A stretch of 64,000 nucleotides of DNA from Neckera pumila (GCA_963969595.1 OZ018413.1:4182711-4246710); one strand, 5' to 3'; positions 12,889-26,278 are shown, numbered from the stretch's first letter. Notes: a model not told the origin generated them from the letters alone. A program made the numbers and translations.

Positions 12889-14885
12889 GGTTTAGGGTGG
12901 TGTGCTCAAGTGTACATATTTCTGTTACTCTTCCCAGAGAGATGGACTTTTGTAAAATTTTGTTGCTCTGGGAGAAGCACTGGACCTCATTGGGTTTAGG
13001 GCTGCCTGGGCTGTTGTCTCACTCTTCCGTGAGAAGGGTTTTTCCTTGAACTTTGTCTTTGTGATTCAGTCGCTGGTTGCAGCTGCTTGGCTCTCTCGGC
13101 TCCTTTTTCGTTCACATTTCCTATCGCAGAGTTGGGGAACGTTGTTTCCTGTTCGGAAGAGTTTCCCGTGTTACCGCAATCAGGTTTATGTGGACGTCTT
13201 GCTGGTCCAGCAATGGAGCAAAGAGTGGAAATTTGCTATGCAGTCATGCCCGTCCAAAAGAGTTTCATACGTCTAAGTAAGTGCCTGTACCAGTTGTAAG
13301 CATTTGAGTTTGATTCCAATTTTAATTTCTAAATTTTAGACTGCTTTAATTTCTATTCAGTGTTGTGTTGCCAATTGACAGACGATTCCAGTGCATCTTG
13401 TCATGAGTTTTTTTACTTAGAATTGACCCAAGGTTCTTGTGTTCAGATCATGTACATTTTAGGCAAAATTCTGGAGGTTTTGCTTTGGGGTAAGGGTTCT
13501 CAATGAGGCGTGGTTACCTTATGGTACCGATGTTTCCTGGTTTCCTTCCGTCTAGTGAAGAATGAATCAAATGCAACAGAGCTCCTGCATCTTTCTGAAA
13601 ATTAGCAGTGTCTCTCGACCTCCTGGCCTGTGTATTTTCTTTGGGTTATGATGTGCCAGGTTCTTGCAAGAGGGTTGACGAAGGCGAATATAGTGGTGGT
13701 GCTGTTGGGGACATGGATTTTCAGGAACTGATCACCTTTAAGCAGATGATTTTGGGGGGTAAACAGCTAGACAATTGTCAAAATCCATTACTCGGTGATT
13801 AGTCCATTAAAGAGTCTTCTTATGTAGAGAGTCAAAATATACCACAAAGAGTGAAAATCCAAACGCAAATAGTAAAAATGCGTTCATGCAACTTCCCCAA
13901 AAATCCATACCTTAAGTTTAAGTTTGGCTGTTTGTTTGTTTTGTTTTGACTGTTACGTTGAGACCGTGCAACCCCAGTCGTGTGTTTGATACCGTTGGAA
14001 AGCTCTTGGCGAGGAGGGTTGCATAGGCTTGGTTTCGTGGTGTGTGGACCCAGTCAAAGTTATTGAATTTCAAAAAAATATATATAAATAAAAAAATAAC
14101 TTTTTCTTTTGTTTTGTGCAATGTACGGGGAGTACTGGCATTTAGTTATAAGTTAGCCGGTTGGAATCAGGAATTGCCGAATTGATTTCAAAATCTTCGG
14201 AAAAAAACCAATCATTCAAGAGAAAAATCAAAGAATATTCTCTATTTTTTAAAGGCCCAACCGAGAGAATGCTTCAAACAACCGGTTGCTCCAAGAAAAT
14301 GTAGGATTTTAGCCGGTTGTGCTAAAAAGCTCCCCAGACTGGTTTTGTGGCAATAACAGAGGGCACACTAGTACAGATGAAGAATCTGTTTTTTTTCATT
14401 TTGATGACTTCAGAAAAGTCAACATTCTTTCAAGGTTGATGGGTGTGAAGGGACTATGTAGGTTGTTCCTTTAAATACCAATTTGCACAGACTTGCTTAT
14501 ATCATTGTATAATTGCATTATTTTCCTCAATTCCATCAAAGTAGAATTTTATCCCAATCAGTTGTTGTACCTCCTACTAGCGTTGTTTTTTTGGACAAGT
14601 GTCACCAGAAGTCTTCAAACCAGTGGAGCAAATTTGGAGGGAGGGTGTCCAACAGGCTGAAATAATCTGACAAGTGCGAAATTTTGCCCAAAAAAAAACA
14701 CTACCTCCTACCACCCCATGTGTATATATAGAGTTGTCTTTTTCACTTGAAAACACAAAACATGCTTTTGATGACAAATGATTGTCATTCATTATTTATT
14801 GGATTCTTAACCAACATCTTTTCTACAAATACTTGTTGATTTGTATGTTTGGTCCAAAAATTAACAAAGAAAAAGAAACAAATTA
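12889..14885. other. SMAP1-like 3' UTR and intergenic DNA
   Basis: The SMAP1-like stop is followed at once by a double TTTAGGG string, a telo-box-like match too short to be a telomeric array. The 3' UTR probably runs a few hundred bases. Short open frames near 13046-13299 and 13608-13802 show no recognisable family. The distal part is AT-rich, with scattered ACCGGTTG/CCGGTTG strings near 14155, 14280 and 14312. Confidence 0.35.
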
Positions 14886-15452
14886 CTCCCTCCGTCCCAA
14901 AATGATCTTCCTATTGGCCTTCATTTTTTGTCCCAAAATGATCTTCCTGTTGCACTTTGTGAGTTGCAAATTAGTCAAATTTAATTTTTAGTTATTCTCT
15001 TGGACTAGCAAAACAACCCCAAGCAGTAGTTCCCCCTGCATCCATGCAATCAGCAATCAAAAGTCAAATAAAAAGGTTGAAGGGGTCAACCAACACTTTT
15101 TGTTTTTATTTTTTGCATCTCTTTGAATATTGCCTAATTGAAAGAGATGAAGTTTTGGGAGGCAAAATAGATGTCTGCATATAGTCTTTAGCTTATACTA
15201 ACTACCCACAAAATGATGACTTCACATTGAATAATTAAATAACCACTGGTGCTCCTTGAAAATACCTAGAAAATTCCACTTTTAAATAATCCAAAACTGC
15301 ACTTTAAAAAGGGCTTTAAAATTCAAAGTTTCATGGACAATAGGAGTGCACTAAAGTCCACATATGATGCAAAATAGACTTTAAAAATGTTATTTTTAGC
15401 CTTAATCCGGAATATTTTGTGTAACAGGAAGATCATTTTGGGACAGAGGTAG
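14886..15452. mobile_element. Stowaway-like Tc1/mariner MITE
   Basis: The left end is TA then CTCCCTCCGTCCC (from 14884). The right end is the inverse, GGGACAGAGGTAG followed by TA (15453-15454). The inverted repeats pair over about 27 bp and continue into AAAATGATCTTCCT. CTCCCTCCGTCCC with a TA duplication is the classic Stowaway signature. The left arm carries a second copy of TCCCAAAATGATCTTCCT about 50 bp further in. There is no transposase. Confidence 0.85.
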
Positions 15453-16074
15453 TACAATGTACTATCTTGGTACCTAAGCTTACATTAGTTATTTGAGGAT
15501 GAATTTTGTGGATGAGGACTCCGGGGAGGGAAAGGCAGCCTCTTTTAAGGCTACTGAATGTAATGTGAGTGTTGCTCCGACTTTGAAGACGAAAAAAGAA
15601 AAATACTGAAATGCTAATGGTTTTAGTCATAAATAAATCACCCTCTGAATTTCTGAAATTCTCAGTTCGGGAGCCTAAGTCTTTTTTTTAGGGATTTTGA
15701 CTTACTACGAAAATTAGACTGGACAAATGAGCAGGGTTTTGCATGACACCACTGGCTCAATTGAGCGTAATCCATCCGATGCAAAAACAGTCTAGATTCC
15801 GATTTCTCATTACTAGATCAACAAATTCCTTTTCTCATTCATTACCATCATCTCTCATTTCACTGGATTCTCAACATTGTTGCACACCAGTGATCACTGT
15901 TCTGAAAACTCAATGTGCTAACTCAATCAACCACCACAAGAGCTGATCCCTTCATCCCTTGGGTGGCGCAGGGGCTTCAAATTCGCAAGTCCTGTTTACT
16001 GAAACAACTGGAGATAAGAAACAGAGGATGGTACAGTACTATGGTGTCAAAAATGGGTTCAGCAGACTTCCAGC
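15453..16074. other. Intergenic DNA downstream of the RH13-like gene
   Basis: No coding signal was recognised. The right part should contain the 3' UTR of the minus-strand helicase gene that ends at 16075. Plus-strand open frames here (15743-16160, 15959-16408) run antisense to the last helicase exon and its UTR. Confidence 0.35.
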
Positions 16075-19000
16075 TCATCGCCTCCGCCGCTTCGACTTGG
16101 CTGCGCCAGATCCCTTTCGGGACTTGGGAGTGGAAGCAGGAGTGGGTTTTGTCGAAGTAGTGTTTAAAAGTGTAGATCTACGAAGGGCATCCAAAGGTTC
16201 AACTGCTTCTTGCCCAATCACAAGTAGCCTGCCTTTTGCAGGAACGTTTGCAGAAATAGCACGTGCTTTGCCACCTTTCTTGGCTGCTTTTGGGGTTAGT
16301 TTTGGGGTCGTATACTCCTTCAATTGTCTGGCAAGCACCGGAGTAACTCCCGACTGCACAAACCAGGAGATTGAACCACGTCAGAACAACTGTGATTTTA
16401 AACATTAAGGGCCCAAATGGGCAGAAGGGTCCACTTCCATATCGATAAGAGTTGAAACACATTATCTGGGGTGGTAACAAAATGTACCAACAGAAAGAAA
16501 AATCATGTTATACGTTTATGAACAAAGAACTTTCTATTGGAAGTTACTATAATCAACTATTAGCTTTCAAAATGGACTTTATATGTTTGTAGCTTGGCTA
16601 TCGAATTTGGCTAGAAAATAGATAAAAGGCATCCAGATTTGAAACTAATTATTATTAAATTCAGTGATGCGAAGGAGGTGACTTTCAAAATCACGCTTTA
16701 AAAATAAAGAGATCAATTGAAGGACACATACGCCTGTGACGTATCGCCGAGAAAACGCCTTGGGTTCCAGTGGTTGTTTCAAAAGCTCCTGCAGCTCCTG
16801 CAAAATACACCGAACCAATTTACTGCTTATTCCCAGATTATTAGAACTGGACAGACCTGGCATTTTAAAGGGGATTCAAGGTGATGAAGTCTATCTGAAG
16901 TATAGAGGATCCTGGTGTCAAAACTGAAGTGTCGAAAAGAGGGTTAAAAACATCAATTTTTCTGGTTATGTGATGTAAGGTTTCCTCCTCCAGAACTCTA
17001 ATATACAAACTGCACTGCTTCATCCTATTAGAGAGGGCAAAACATCAGTGTCACTTCAAAAGTAGAAGAGGTTACAGATTTGCGAAGCAACTAATTTATT
17101 TCGTGGAACTCATTTGCAAGAGGGCTAACAGATTTGCCGAGCACCAATTGTATTTTGAGGAAATTGGCACAATACAATAAATATTTTCAGCCCACAATAA
17201 TTTCAATATATATATAAAATCGTGTGTGTATTAAATTAGCCTCAGATATGATACGAAATTAATTCCCTTTACAGAAGCCAAAATCAAAGAAGACTGTTCA
17301 CCTGTTGTAAAGACTGAACCCTCATCAGCTCTCGCTTCTCCACAGGTATCTTAACTGATGTCTCTTGGTCATCTTCACTATCTTCAAGATCAAGCTCTAG
17401 AGCCTCCGCATTGCGTTTCTTCCAAGACTGCTTTACTTTGTCCTGTCATGTTAAGCACCGTACACTTTAGCTTTCATCGAAATTCCTACATAGTCATGAG
17501 TTCTCCAAGCTGAATAAGAACAGTTTCTTTCACACCTTGGCTGAAACCAATTATATTCAATACTTGATCAAAACCTGATCATCGTACCCAGAGATGCCGT
17601 ACTCTTTTGCAATAAATAATCTAGAAGCTATCATCAAACCAATGAAGAACCGTTTTACCTGCTGATGTTTCCGCAAGACTCTGTCAACCTGGAATGCTAA
17701 ACTAATACGCTTCAAAATTGCTGGTATATAAGTCACATCTATTGGGAAAGATGGAAGTCCGTTTGCCTGCATTCAAGTCAAGCGTAATAAGCACTCTACC
17801 ACTGAAAATTCTCAAGAATGTACGATAGCACCACGAAAAGAACCTCCTCAATTAGATTAACAAAGTTCTTAAGTTAATCGCCATTAGATTCATGTAGTCC
17901 TCATATTTGAGTTAACGTTAAGTTAATTAAATTGTGACGCAAATGGTCTCCATTCAACGTTATTGACATGTAACAGTCATCAGCATTAACTTGATATAGC
18001 TATAGTAACCTTTCAATGAACATTAAAGCAACTTGGCATTAATCTCCTACCAGAGTAACATAGACTCCCCAGTAGTAACTTTGCCAATGCGAATCTCTAT
18101 TAAGACAAAAAAAACTGAGATAAGGGTCATCTAACACCCATACTAAGAATGCGAAATGGATACGACGGAGCATATAGCACTGTATACTAACATAAAACAA
18201 TCTGGTAGAATTTATACTGAAAGACGATAGAGAAATCAAAGCTTTGTGCTGGAAATACCTACCTTATCAAGGGCACGACACAGGGTTGTATACTTTGCAC
18301 GATCTGATGGAGAAACGACCGCAATACTGATACCATCAGTATCTGCACGTGCAGTTCTCCCACTTCTGTGAACATACATCTACAACATAGAGCAAGAACG
18401 AGTCGATAAGCAAATAGGATGCACTGAAGCCAATAATAACCAACAGAAAAAATTCGAGAGTAATGAACTGCGGTGTACGACACAGGCTGCTTTTACAGTT
18501 TCAATAAGGAACAAGACAATGACTAGAGGACTGCTGAAATCTTTGCATCACTTTTCCCACAGAGCTATGATTCAATATCTCCAAGCAATTGAAATCTTCT
18601 TCGCGATCAGGCATGCAGAGACCACTCTTAAGCAACAAATTACCTCAGCAGAGTGGGGCAATTGATAATGTATCACAGTTCGAATACCAGTCACATCTAG
18701 ACCTCGAGCCGCCACATCTGTGGCCACCATCACGCAATCATCAGCCCTTTTGAATCTGTCCATTGCCTGGTTGAGTACACCAAATTTATTAGCAATGGTT
18801 CTTCATCAGAGATACATCATGAACAGAACTTTAACGCAGCAACCAAATGGGTAGCCACTTGGATAAGTATTGACGTACATATGAACATGAATTACTTTGA
18901 TGCACTTAAACCGAAAGTTTCATTCCCGACAGCCCCAAAGCTAAAGTTATACAAGGCCCGCCAATCACCAACAACTAGCGTCTTTTGCTAATAGCTAATA

Positions 19001-22000
19001 GGAATTAGTTCAACTGGGATTCGTTACTGACTGCCCACACTGCCAAAGTAGCGTCAGTTAACAAATTGGTGCTAATTCCCGCTCACTAGCTGGCTTTGGA
19101 TTTACATTCATTTTCATCTGTTAACTCCCCAAGTAGCTAGCTCTCAATCTTCTGTTTACTGTCAGATCTAAAATTATGGACAAGTCAAAAATACAAGGTC
19201 AAAGGAAATAACATCAATCATATTAACAATTTATCCCACTTCAACATCTACTCTTCAAAATTTTAATTGAATTTGCGATGCGACCTTTTTCCGAGATCTA
19301 GTGTTTTAGTTAGATGAATGAGGCTACTTGGTTGCTCTGGGAGGGGTCGAAAAAACTGGAACCGAAGGAAGATAGCGTGGCACCTTCAGTCGCTGTTTCT
19401 GTTGCATTTGGGCATGCAACGGTCGAACATTGACTTGCAAAAGTCGAAGAATTGCTGTCACCCTCCGAAGAGCTGCAATAGATGTGCAAAATACTAAAGT
19501 TCGCCCACAACCATGCACCTTCAATATGTAATAAAGATACGCGTCCTTTTCTTCATCGCGACACCTGCATAGGAGTAACATCGTCAGCGACTGAAAAAAA
19601 ATTAGAAGATGATATATCACTTCACGACCTCCACAAATCACAAGAAAAGTTGGGTCGTACTCTATCACGGATTCTTCAAGCTTCTTAGCAAGGATGTCTT
19701 TGGTGGTGAGATCAACTATCGCCGAGTTGCTTCTCATGGCAGCCTTTTGAATAAGAGATGCCACTGAGTACTCATTCTTCTTCAACACGCTCTTATCTTC
19801 AAAGAAACCTCTCTTCAGCTTCTTCTTGAAACCCGGAGGCAAGGCTAATGTAGCTGAAAATACCAGTGTTTGCCGTTTCTTCATTGGTTCAACGTTGACA
19901 GGAACTGGAAAGACTGCATCCATAGATATGTCTTCTGCTACTATTTGCTGATCTTCATCATCATCTTGCTCATCTGGAAAAGCTGGAAAGAATTCATCTC
20001 CTTCCTCTTCGTCTGCTTCTTGCTGTTCCTCATCATCTCCTTCTTGCTCTACATCTTCTTCTTGCTCTTCGTCTTCATCTTCTTCAACATTATCATCATC
20101 AGAGTCAGGATAAACTTCAACATTCTCATCTTCCTCATCACCTTCGTCTTGCTCTTCATCTCCATCTTCATCTTCATCGACCTTCGGTTTTTCTCTCCTC
20201 CTTTTACGTCTTCGAAGTGGCTTCTCATTTTCCGAAGCGAGTTCCTGTTGCGTCTTTGGCAACATGTCCATAATTGTTTGTAGTTCCTTGAAGTGGCCTC
20301 TTTCCACCATACGATCAGCCTCATCCAGGACAAAGAATGAGAGATGAGACAGCTGCATTCCATGGAGAATCAAAAGTCATCAATAAAGTAGTGACGGATA
20401 CAAACCTTAAAATTTCAGTTCAGATAATCTATGAACATAAGTAAGAGTTTCATTTCCCTTCAATTCTACACAACCCTGCAGCGCCTTGAGCACATGCTCG
20501 CATTGTAGGGAGCAAATTCTATCAAAGGTTCTCATAGCTAAAGAAATTAGAAAGTACTAGTAAGAATAAGCTAGCATATGACAAACAATGACAAGCGCGT
20601 CTGGTTCACCATTTTCCTAAGATGTCCTCAATATTACTGATGCTTAGAAATTACTTACATCAAGTAGATGTTTTTCCCCAGCATTCATAAGCTCCCATAA
20701 ACGTCCAGGTGTCCCAACCACTAGCTGAGGATGGTACCCAAGTAGTCGCTGCTGCTTTTGAAGGGCCATTCCCCCAACTATGGGCACCACATTGGCATTT
20801 GTGAACTGAGCCACTGCCCGTAGATGATCACACACCTGTCACAAGATTAAAAAGAGAAAGTTTACAAATGCTAGAAGAGAAAAGTCACCAAGATGCTGCA
20901 AATATTCATTGACAAATCACCAAGATGCCTAGTTACCACATATGACGATGATGAGGATTTCATAATAGAAAACACTAGCATTTCCGGCAGATAGCAACGC
21001 AGGAGTTTAACAATGCACATGAGAACAACATTTCGCTTCCAGCACCCCTGGAAATGGCGAAAAATAGGCGATGACATTTAATCGCATCTACTGATAGTTA
21101 GGAAGACTGCACCTGTAAGGCAAGTTCCCTTGTAGGAGTAATGATGAGAGCACGTAAAGGGCCCCCAGATTGTTTCTTGCTGGCCTTGTCGAACCCTGAC
21201 TTTTTGTAATGCTTTTCTTGATCATCTAGGAGTCGCTGCAATATTGGAAGGCCGAATGCAAGCGTCTTTCCTGATCCTGTCTCAGCGGCACCTATGACAT
21301 CCTGCGCATCCATAACAAAGTGCGAAGTCACATAGCATGCACTGGAACTAGAATACAAAACGAAGAGAATAACTAATGATCGATACCAGAACCACCTGCT
21401 AAAAGAGTAGGACGATAAGAGGCCACGATAAGCGAATTAAGCATTAGGAAACCGTCAACACACCTTTCCCTGGAAAGCAGCAGCACCAATGCAGGCCTCC
21501 TGAATAGGGGTTGGCTTTGAAAACTTTAACTTCATCAAGGCCTTCATTAGTAATGGGTGAAGCCTTAGTCGAGCCCAAGCGGACATGTCCATTTCTTCTA
21601 CCTCGACGTCTTCAAAAGAGGGTAAATTCTCTAACCTCTCCAATTCCATGTCTTCGCGTTTCCGTAGCTCATCTTCAGAAATCTCCTTCTCATTTATGTT
21701 TTTTTTGTCGAGCCCTGAGTATAACAATAAAGCTGAATCAGTTCATGATATTCTACACAATACTAGCAGGCATCACATGAAGTTAAGGTGATGCAACGTC
21801 AATATACAAACTCAAATTGAGTATAGGAAAGGAAGACAAAATCACAGGCGCATATTTGGCACCTTTCAGCCCCTGTTGTTTCTGCAACTTCAGAAGTTTT
21901 CTTGCTTTGGAACCAAGTTTGACTTTTTTCGGTATACTATCATTAGTCGAAATCATCGGAGACACCACCGCAGAAGCCGAGACCTCTCGACCCTTAACGC

Positions 22001-22707
22001 CATGCTCGTCTTTCTTTGCCTGCAGTGATCACAAAGATCACAAAGAAACAAATTACCAATTAGCTCCATGATTCATTAACCTGAGCTTAAATTACAAGGA
22101 AATTACAAGGAACACATTGACAAAAGAAGAGGACACTGCAAGACTACTCAGAAATAGGCCAAATTACACCTGACACAGTAGCTTCAGATGATCTCACTAT
22201 ATATCCACCAACCTTCCAAAACCAAATCAAGACGACTCGGTAGCAAAACCCTAAACCCTCGCAGACAGAGGAGCCCGAAGGCATTTCGCCAAGGCATAAA
22301 AAAAGTCATCGCCATCGTTATTCACACCCTTGCTTCCAAACTCGAATTTTGATTTCAGCTCGTTCCACGCATTCCGATCAACAAGACGAGAACACGCAAC
22401 TACTACTACAAATAAAAGAATTCGCCGTACTAAAGAAAAGGCCACTGCCTCAAAACTCGTTAAATCACTTCCTACACAGCAGCTTCAGATGACCTCACTA
22501 CGATCTGTCAAGCTTCAGAAAACAAATCGGTGTGACAGCAAAATGGTCGAATCGAGGGAGAGAGGGGGGAGAGAGACGGTCCGAGATACGGCAAAGAAGC
22601 GTGTATTATTCCAAAAGCCCTACCGAGCGAACCATAATGCAATGAAAATCCCGGGAAAACGATGGAAAATGCATCTGGAGGTGAGAGAGTGAGTTGAGGG
22701 TTACCAT
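16075..22707 (-). CDS. RH13: DEAD-box RNA helicase, Mak5/DDX24/RH13 family
   Basis: This is a nucleolar ATP-dependent RNA helicase of the family needed for large-subunit rRNA maturation (yeast Mak5, human DDX24, Arabidopsis RH13). Inferred exons: 22707-22705, 22019-21863, 21714-21464, 21301-21113, 20835-20659, 20352-19661, 19564-19384, 18766-18644, 18379-18263, 17766-17659, 17442-17302, 16797-16732, 16353-16075. All phases agree and give about 827 residues, close to plant RH13. Motifs in order: Q motif [20 protein letters not shown] (about 142-150); Ia PTREL (193-197); Ib GTPGR; II DEAD (269-272); III SAT (425-427); [36 protein letters not shown] very acidic insert (about 318-395) between motifs II and III is typical of this family and rules out most other DEAD-box groups. 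The basic C-terminal tail ends KSKRRRR. The first coding exon is only ATG followed directly by GTAACC; this start is inferred from phase and length. Confidence 0.93.
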
Positions 22708-23372
22708 GGTGCTCGATCGAAACGACGCAAAGGTTGCGCACGCCGACCAATGAAGATCTCCAAGCACGTAATACAAAAAAGTCAAGCAAAGCTCACAGCA
22801 GCAAGCTGCGGGAGGGACGAAGCGCAAAAGGGAGAGAGACTAGACCCGCGCACATGAGCCTCACAGAGCACGCGCACATGCCGACGGGTTTCGGTAGCAG
22901 AACCACCCTAAATGTTTTGCTCCGACGCGCCGGGGAACTTCTACGAAATTGTGAAATCTACTTTTAGTTGGATTACTGCCTTCTTAATTCGCAGTTCGGC
23001 TTTCCCGGTCTCGGTCGGTATCAAAGGCGTTGCGACAGATCATCGCGAGCCAAATTTCGTCAACAATTTCAATTTCGCAAACAATTTGTCGTTCGTGGCC
23101 GTTCTCACAATTGCAGCGGCGATTCCAAATGCGTTTCCAGTCGCCTCGTCGGTCCGTGGACAATCATGACGGGGTTTCTGGAGCCTCAATTTTGGTTAAG
23201 ACGAGTTGGAGCGACTTCAAAGGTTCGGATCTTGATGAGTTTTTTTTAGGGCTTCATGATTTAGGGTTTCATGAATTTCGCTCTTACAGTACGTTTGGGG
23301 GGGTGGGTGTGCAGTTTGCAGTTCGCTTCCGTCGGAGTTGCAGATACTAAGACACTAAGTTACTGTCCACTA
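22708..23372. promoter_or_regulatory. Probable 5' UTR and promoter of the RH13-like gene
   Basis: This span is GC-richer than the repeats that follow (to about 23300), as expected for a promoter and leader of the minus-strand helicase. No defined motif was recognised. Open frames here (22734-23350) resemble nothing known. Confidence 0.35.
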
Positions 23373-23768
23373 AGGTCGGACCACCCATTTTCAACCAGGA
23401 ACCAATTCCCAACCGGTAGTGCCCTTATTTCCAATCAAGGCTTGTAATGTGTTTTTTACTCTTTTTTAAGATTGGAACTAGTAAGATCATGACACATGTC
23501 CTAAAGTATGCAGAAAGTTACAAGAAAGTAGATAGTAGGAAGCTAGTTCTTGAGTGATCAGAATTGGAAGACTTTACAGATTGGGAATTGGTTCTGAACA
23601 CTTTTTGACTCCCAAAATTCACAAAAATTTCAATTTTGCAAAAAATCCTGAAAATTTTGCAATCTCAATATTCTCTATCTCCCTACATGGGAAAAATCTC
23701 CGTTGCATTCAACTGCTCACCATCTGCGCCAAAGGAGCTTAAGTGATTAGGTATAGGTGGTCCGACCT
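23373..23768. mobile_element. MITE with AGGTCGGACCACC termini, copy 1
   Basis: The left end, TA then AGGTCGGACCACC, and right end, GGTGGTCCGACCT, are exact inverted repeats of 13 bp. The right flank is TG instead of TA. A second full copy lies at 51881-52279 with TA on both sides, and a truncated one at 37218-37433. The element is non-coding, about 396 bp, with no transposase. Confidence 0.75.
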
Positions 23769-25623
23769 TGTGCAGGAACTTGATGACCAATCTCAGAGTG
23801 CATTCCCTATTCCTTAATTTCCTTTTTTCTCGTGAAATTTCTTTAAGTTGGAATTGGGTAAATTAGGCATCTGCATAGTATTGTACAATGACAATGAGAA
23901 CCTTTTCCGTTCTACGTGCATGTAATTCAGTGTTATGATTGGTATTAAAATAAAATAAAATAAAAACAGGGAGACAAATTATCAAGGTGCTGTTAGAAGG
24001 TTGCTTTTAGTCTTGAATTGCAGTGTTGGATATTTTTTCATCTGGGATTTGTGGTTTTAAATAACCAATTTGATTGGTCCTTATTGTGATAACAGAGATC
24101 AGATGGGGTTGAATATTAAATCACTGCTGGAGAATTGAGTGACGGGCATTGTTTGTGTTGGTTGGTCTGCTAGTAAGTTATAGCAGGATTCCCAATTTGG
24201 GACTTTAGGGGATAAGTAGCAAAATGTACTTAGATTATTGATTATTTACATGTTTATGTTTTTTTTAACCCTGTAACACCGCCACGGACATTAAGTGTCC
24301 AATGAATGACAAAGAATCTTTACATGAAGGATAGAAGTGTGATTGTTCATTCTTGGAATTTTTTGCAAAAAGGGGAGGCCTTGCACAATAATTTGTCCAT
24401 AAATGAGTATTTTTTTTTTTCTAAAGTAGATGATGCACAAAAAGGATGATTTCCGCAAAAACCAGTCTATCCTTACATGGTTAAATTTAGTTTGGGATAC
24501 GGATATGATGGTGTAGATAAGGGAGCAAGTTAGGGCCTCTTTACATGTATCGATGTGTGGGTGCATTCAACAATGCCAAAATATATAAGGCACTTTTATG
24601 TTCCTTCAACAATAAGAAATACAAAGAAATTGGTAGAACTCTCCTCTTCCTTCCACGCTTGCTGATCATCAGTGATCCTGTGTTTGTCTTCTAGTTAATT
24701 TTTTTGTCCACCGAGCTCACATGTAAACTGGCCCTTAGGGCCTGTTTCTGTTTAATGAAGAAGAGGGATGGTTCTGACTCAGCTTCCGCATTGGACATGT
24801 AAAGGCAACAAATTGAAAACAAATTAATCCCTAAATGACGGACCCATGACCATTGGTTTCAAACCTCACTGTCCGTCAATCAATTTGCTACCATTTTGCA
24901 ACTAGGTATGTTTGAAAAATTTTATATTTATTTTTCAGAGATGAAAGTACATGTCTTCTTTACTTCAAAAAAAATTTAGATTTTTTTGTGGAAAATTAGT
25001 TTTTTAAAGAATTTATAAAGAAAAAGTGAAGAAAAATCATATCAAATAGAAAAATATTTCAAAAAATCTGAAAATTTCACCATAAGTGTATATCACAATG
25101 ACAAAGATCATGGTGTAAACTCCCTTTCCGTGTCATTCTATAATTAGAAAATAATAGACATTGAAAATACACCCAAAGTTCAAATTGCAATAAAATATGC
25201 AATATTAGGAATTTTCTCAAAATTCAAATTGGAATAGAAACTAGAATAGATGACCTTCATTTTGTTAATTTGACTCAAACTCAAGAAATATCATTTTTGT
25301 GAAGAAATTTCAGATTTAAAGCAAGGAACAACAACTTCCGAAAATACTCTAAACTAACATCTTTTGTGATCCGTCTTTTTTAATAGCTTCTCATTTCCGT
25401 AAAGACAAAAATTGGAAAGAGTACAAACTCAATTGGATACTCTTCATAATCCAATGTGAAAGGTCAACAAGGAAAAGGAGAATGAAAAAATGCTTCTAAA
25501 CTATTCTTAGTCCAACAGTATTGTCATAGGAACGCCACGGAAATGGTGTCCGGGGCGTTCCAGGGTTAAACTAACAAACACGTTGAAGCTTTGCACCCAA
25601 AAAGTGCTTCCTGCACAGCATGC
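23769..25623. other. AT-rich repetitive intergenic DNA
   Basis: No gene was recognised. At about 24890-24960 a block including CCATTTTGCAACTA and a TTTATTTTTCAG-type string resembles 31765-31820, so a dispersed repeat is present. Two GC-rich islands, near 24270 (ACACCGCCACGGACA) and 25530-25560, may be remains of other element ends. Confidence 0.35.
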
Positions 25624-25627
25624 TTAA

Positions 25628-26274
25628 CCCCTAAATGCTCGAGGCACCCAAATCTGGTGTTTGCAAAACTTTGAAGTTAAATAAAGCCTAACCAAGTTGC
25701 AATTTTTAGTAGTGTATACTTTTAGAAAGTTCTTCTTGAAGTCTAATTTTAGCATCAAAAATTTGATTTTGAAAATAAATGATAACAATTTTTCTATTCA
25801 AGATTTTGTGCAAGGGTACCCAATGCAATCTTGACTTTCCGTAGTGTTGAGAGCTCTTGGAAATGAGCCTCAAATACACTAAATCTTGGAGGAAAATTCA
25901 CATTCAAAACTCATTTAAAATAATTAGAGAGTAGATTTCAAGAAGCCGTAAATTGATTGGGGTTATATATGTTAGGCTCTTTAATCTCATATTTGTTCGG
26001 TCACCAACTTTTTAGATTTAACTTTTGAAAAGAGGATTGAAAGACTTTGCATCACTTTTGCAGTTTTAACACCCTCATGGTCAAAAATTATAATCTTTCG
26101 TTCCATAAGTGATACTGTTGTATTTTCTTTTCCTATGAGATCTCTAAAATATCTAGTTTGAATTTGTACGGTTACAATTCAAAAAAAATTGATACAACTT
26201 ATCAAAATGTTGGCATTTTGTTCAAGTTAGAGCAAATTCCAAGAAACTCAAAACAGCCCTTGGGCATTTAGGGG
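25628..26274. mobile_element. TTAA/CCCCT-family element, copy 2 (subfamily A2)
   Basis: TTAA (25624-25627) precedes CCCCTAAATGCTCGAGG. The right end is CCTTGGGCATTTAGGGG followed by TTAA (26275-26278). The termini pair over about 12 bp and the element is 647 bp with no open frame. A close copy lies at about 38107-38722. Confidence 0.75.
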
Positions 26275-26278
26275 TTAA

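Noticed and set aside
12884..12897. Two TTTAGGG units as a telomeric tract
   Set aside because: Only two units, inside a gene's 3' end; a chance or telo-box match, not a telomere.
19870..20283. Hydrophobic 137-residue plus-strand frame as a membrane protein
   Set aside because: It is the antisense of the Glu/Asp-rich helicase exon, which always reads as Phe/Leu/Ile-rich on the other strand.
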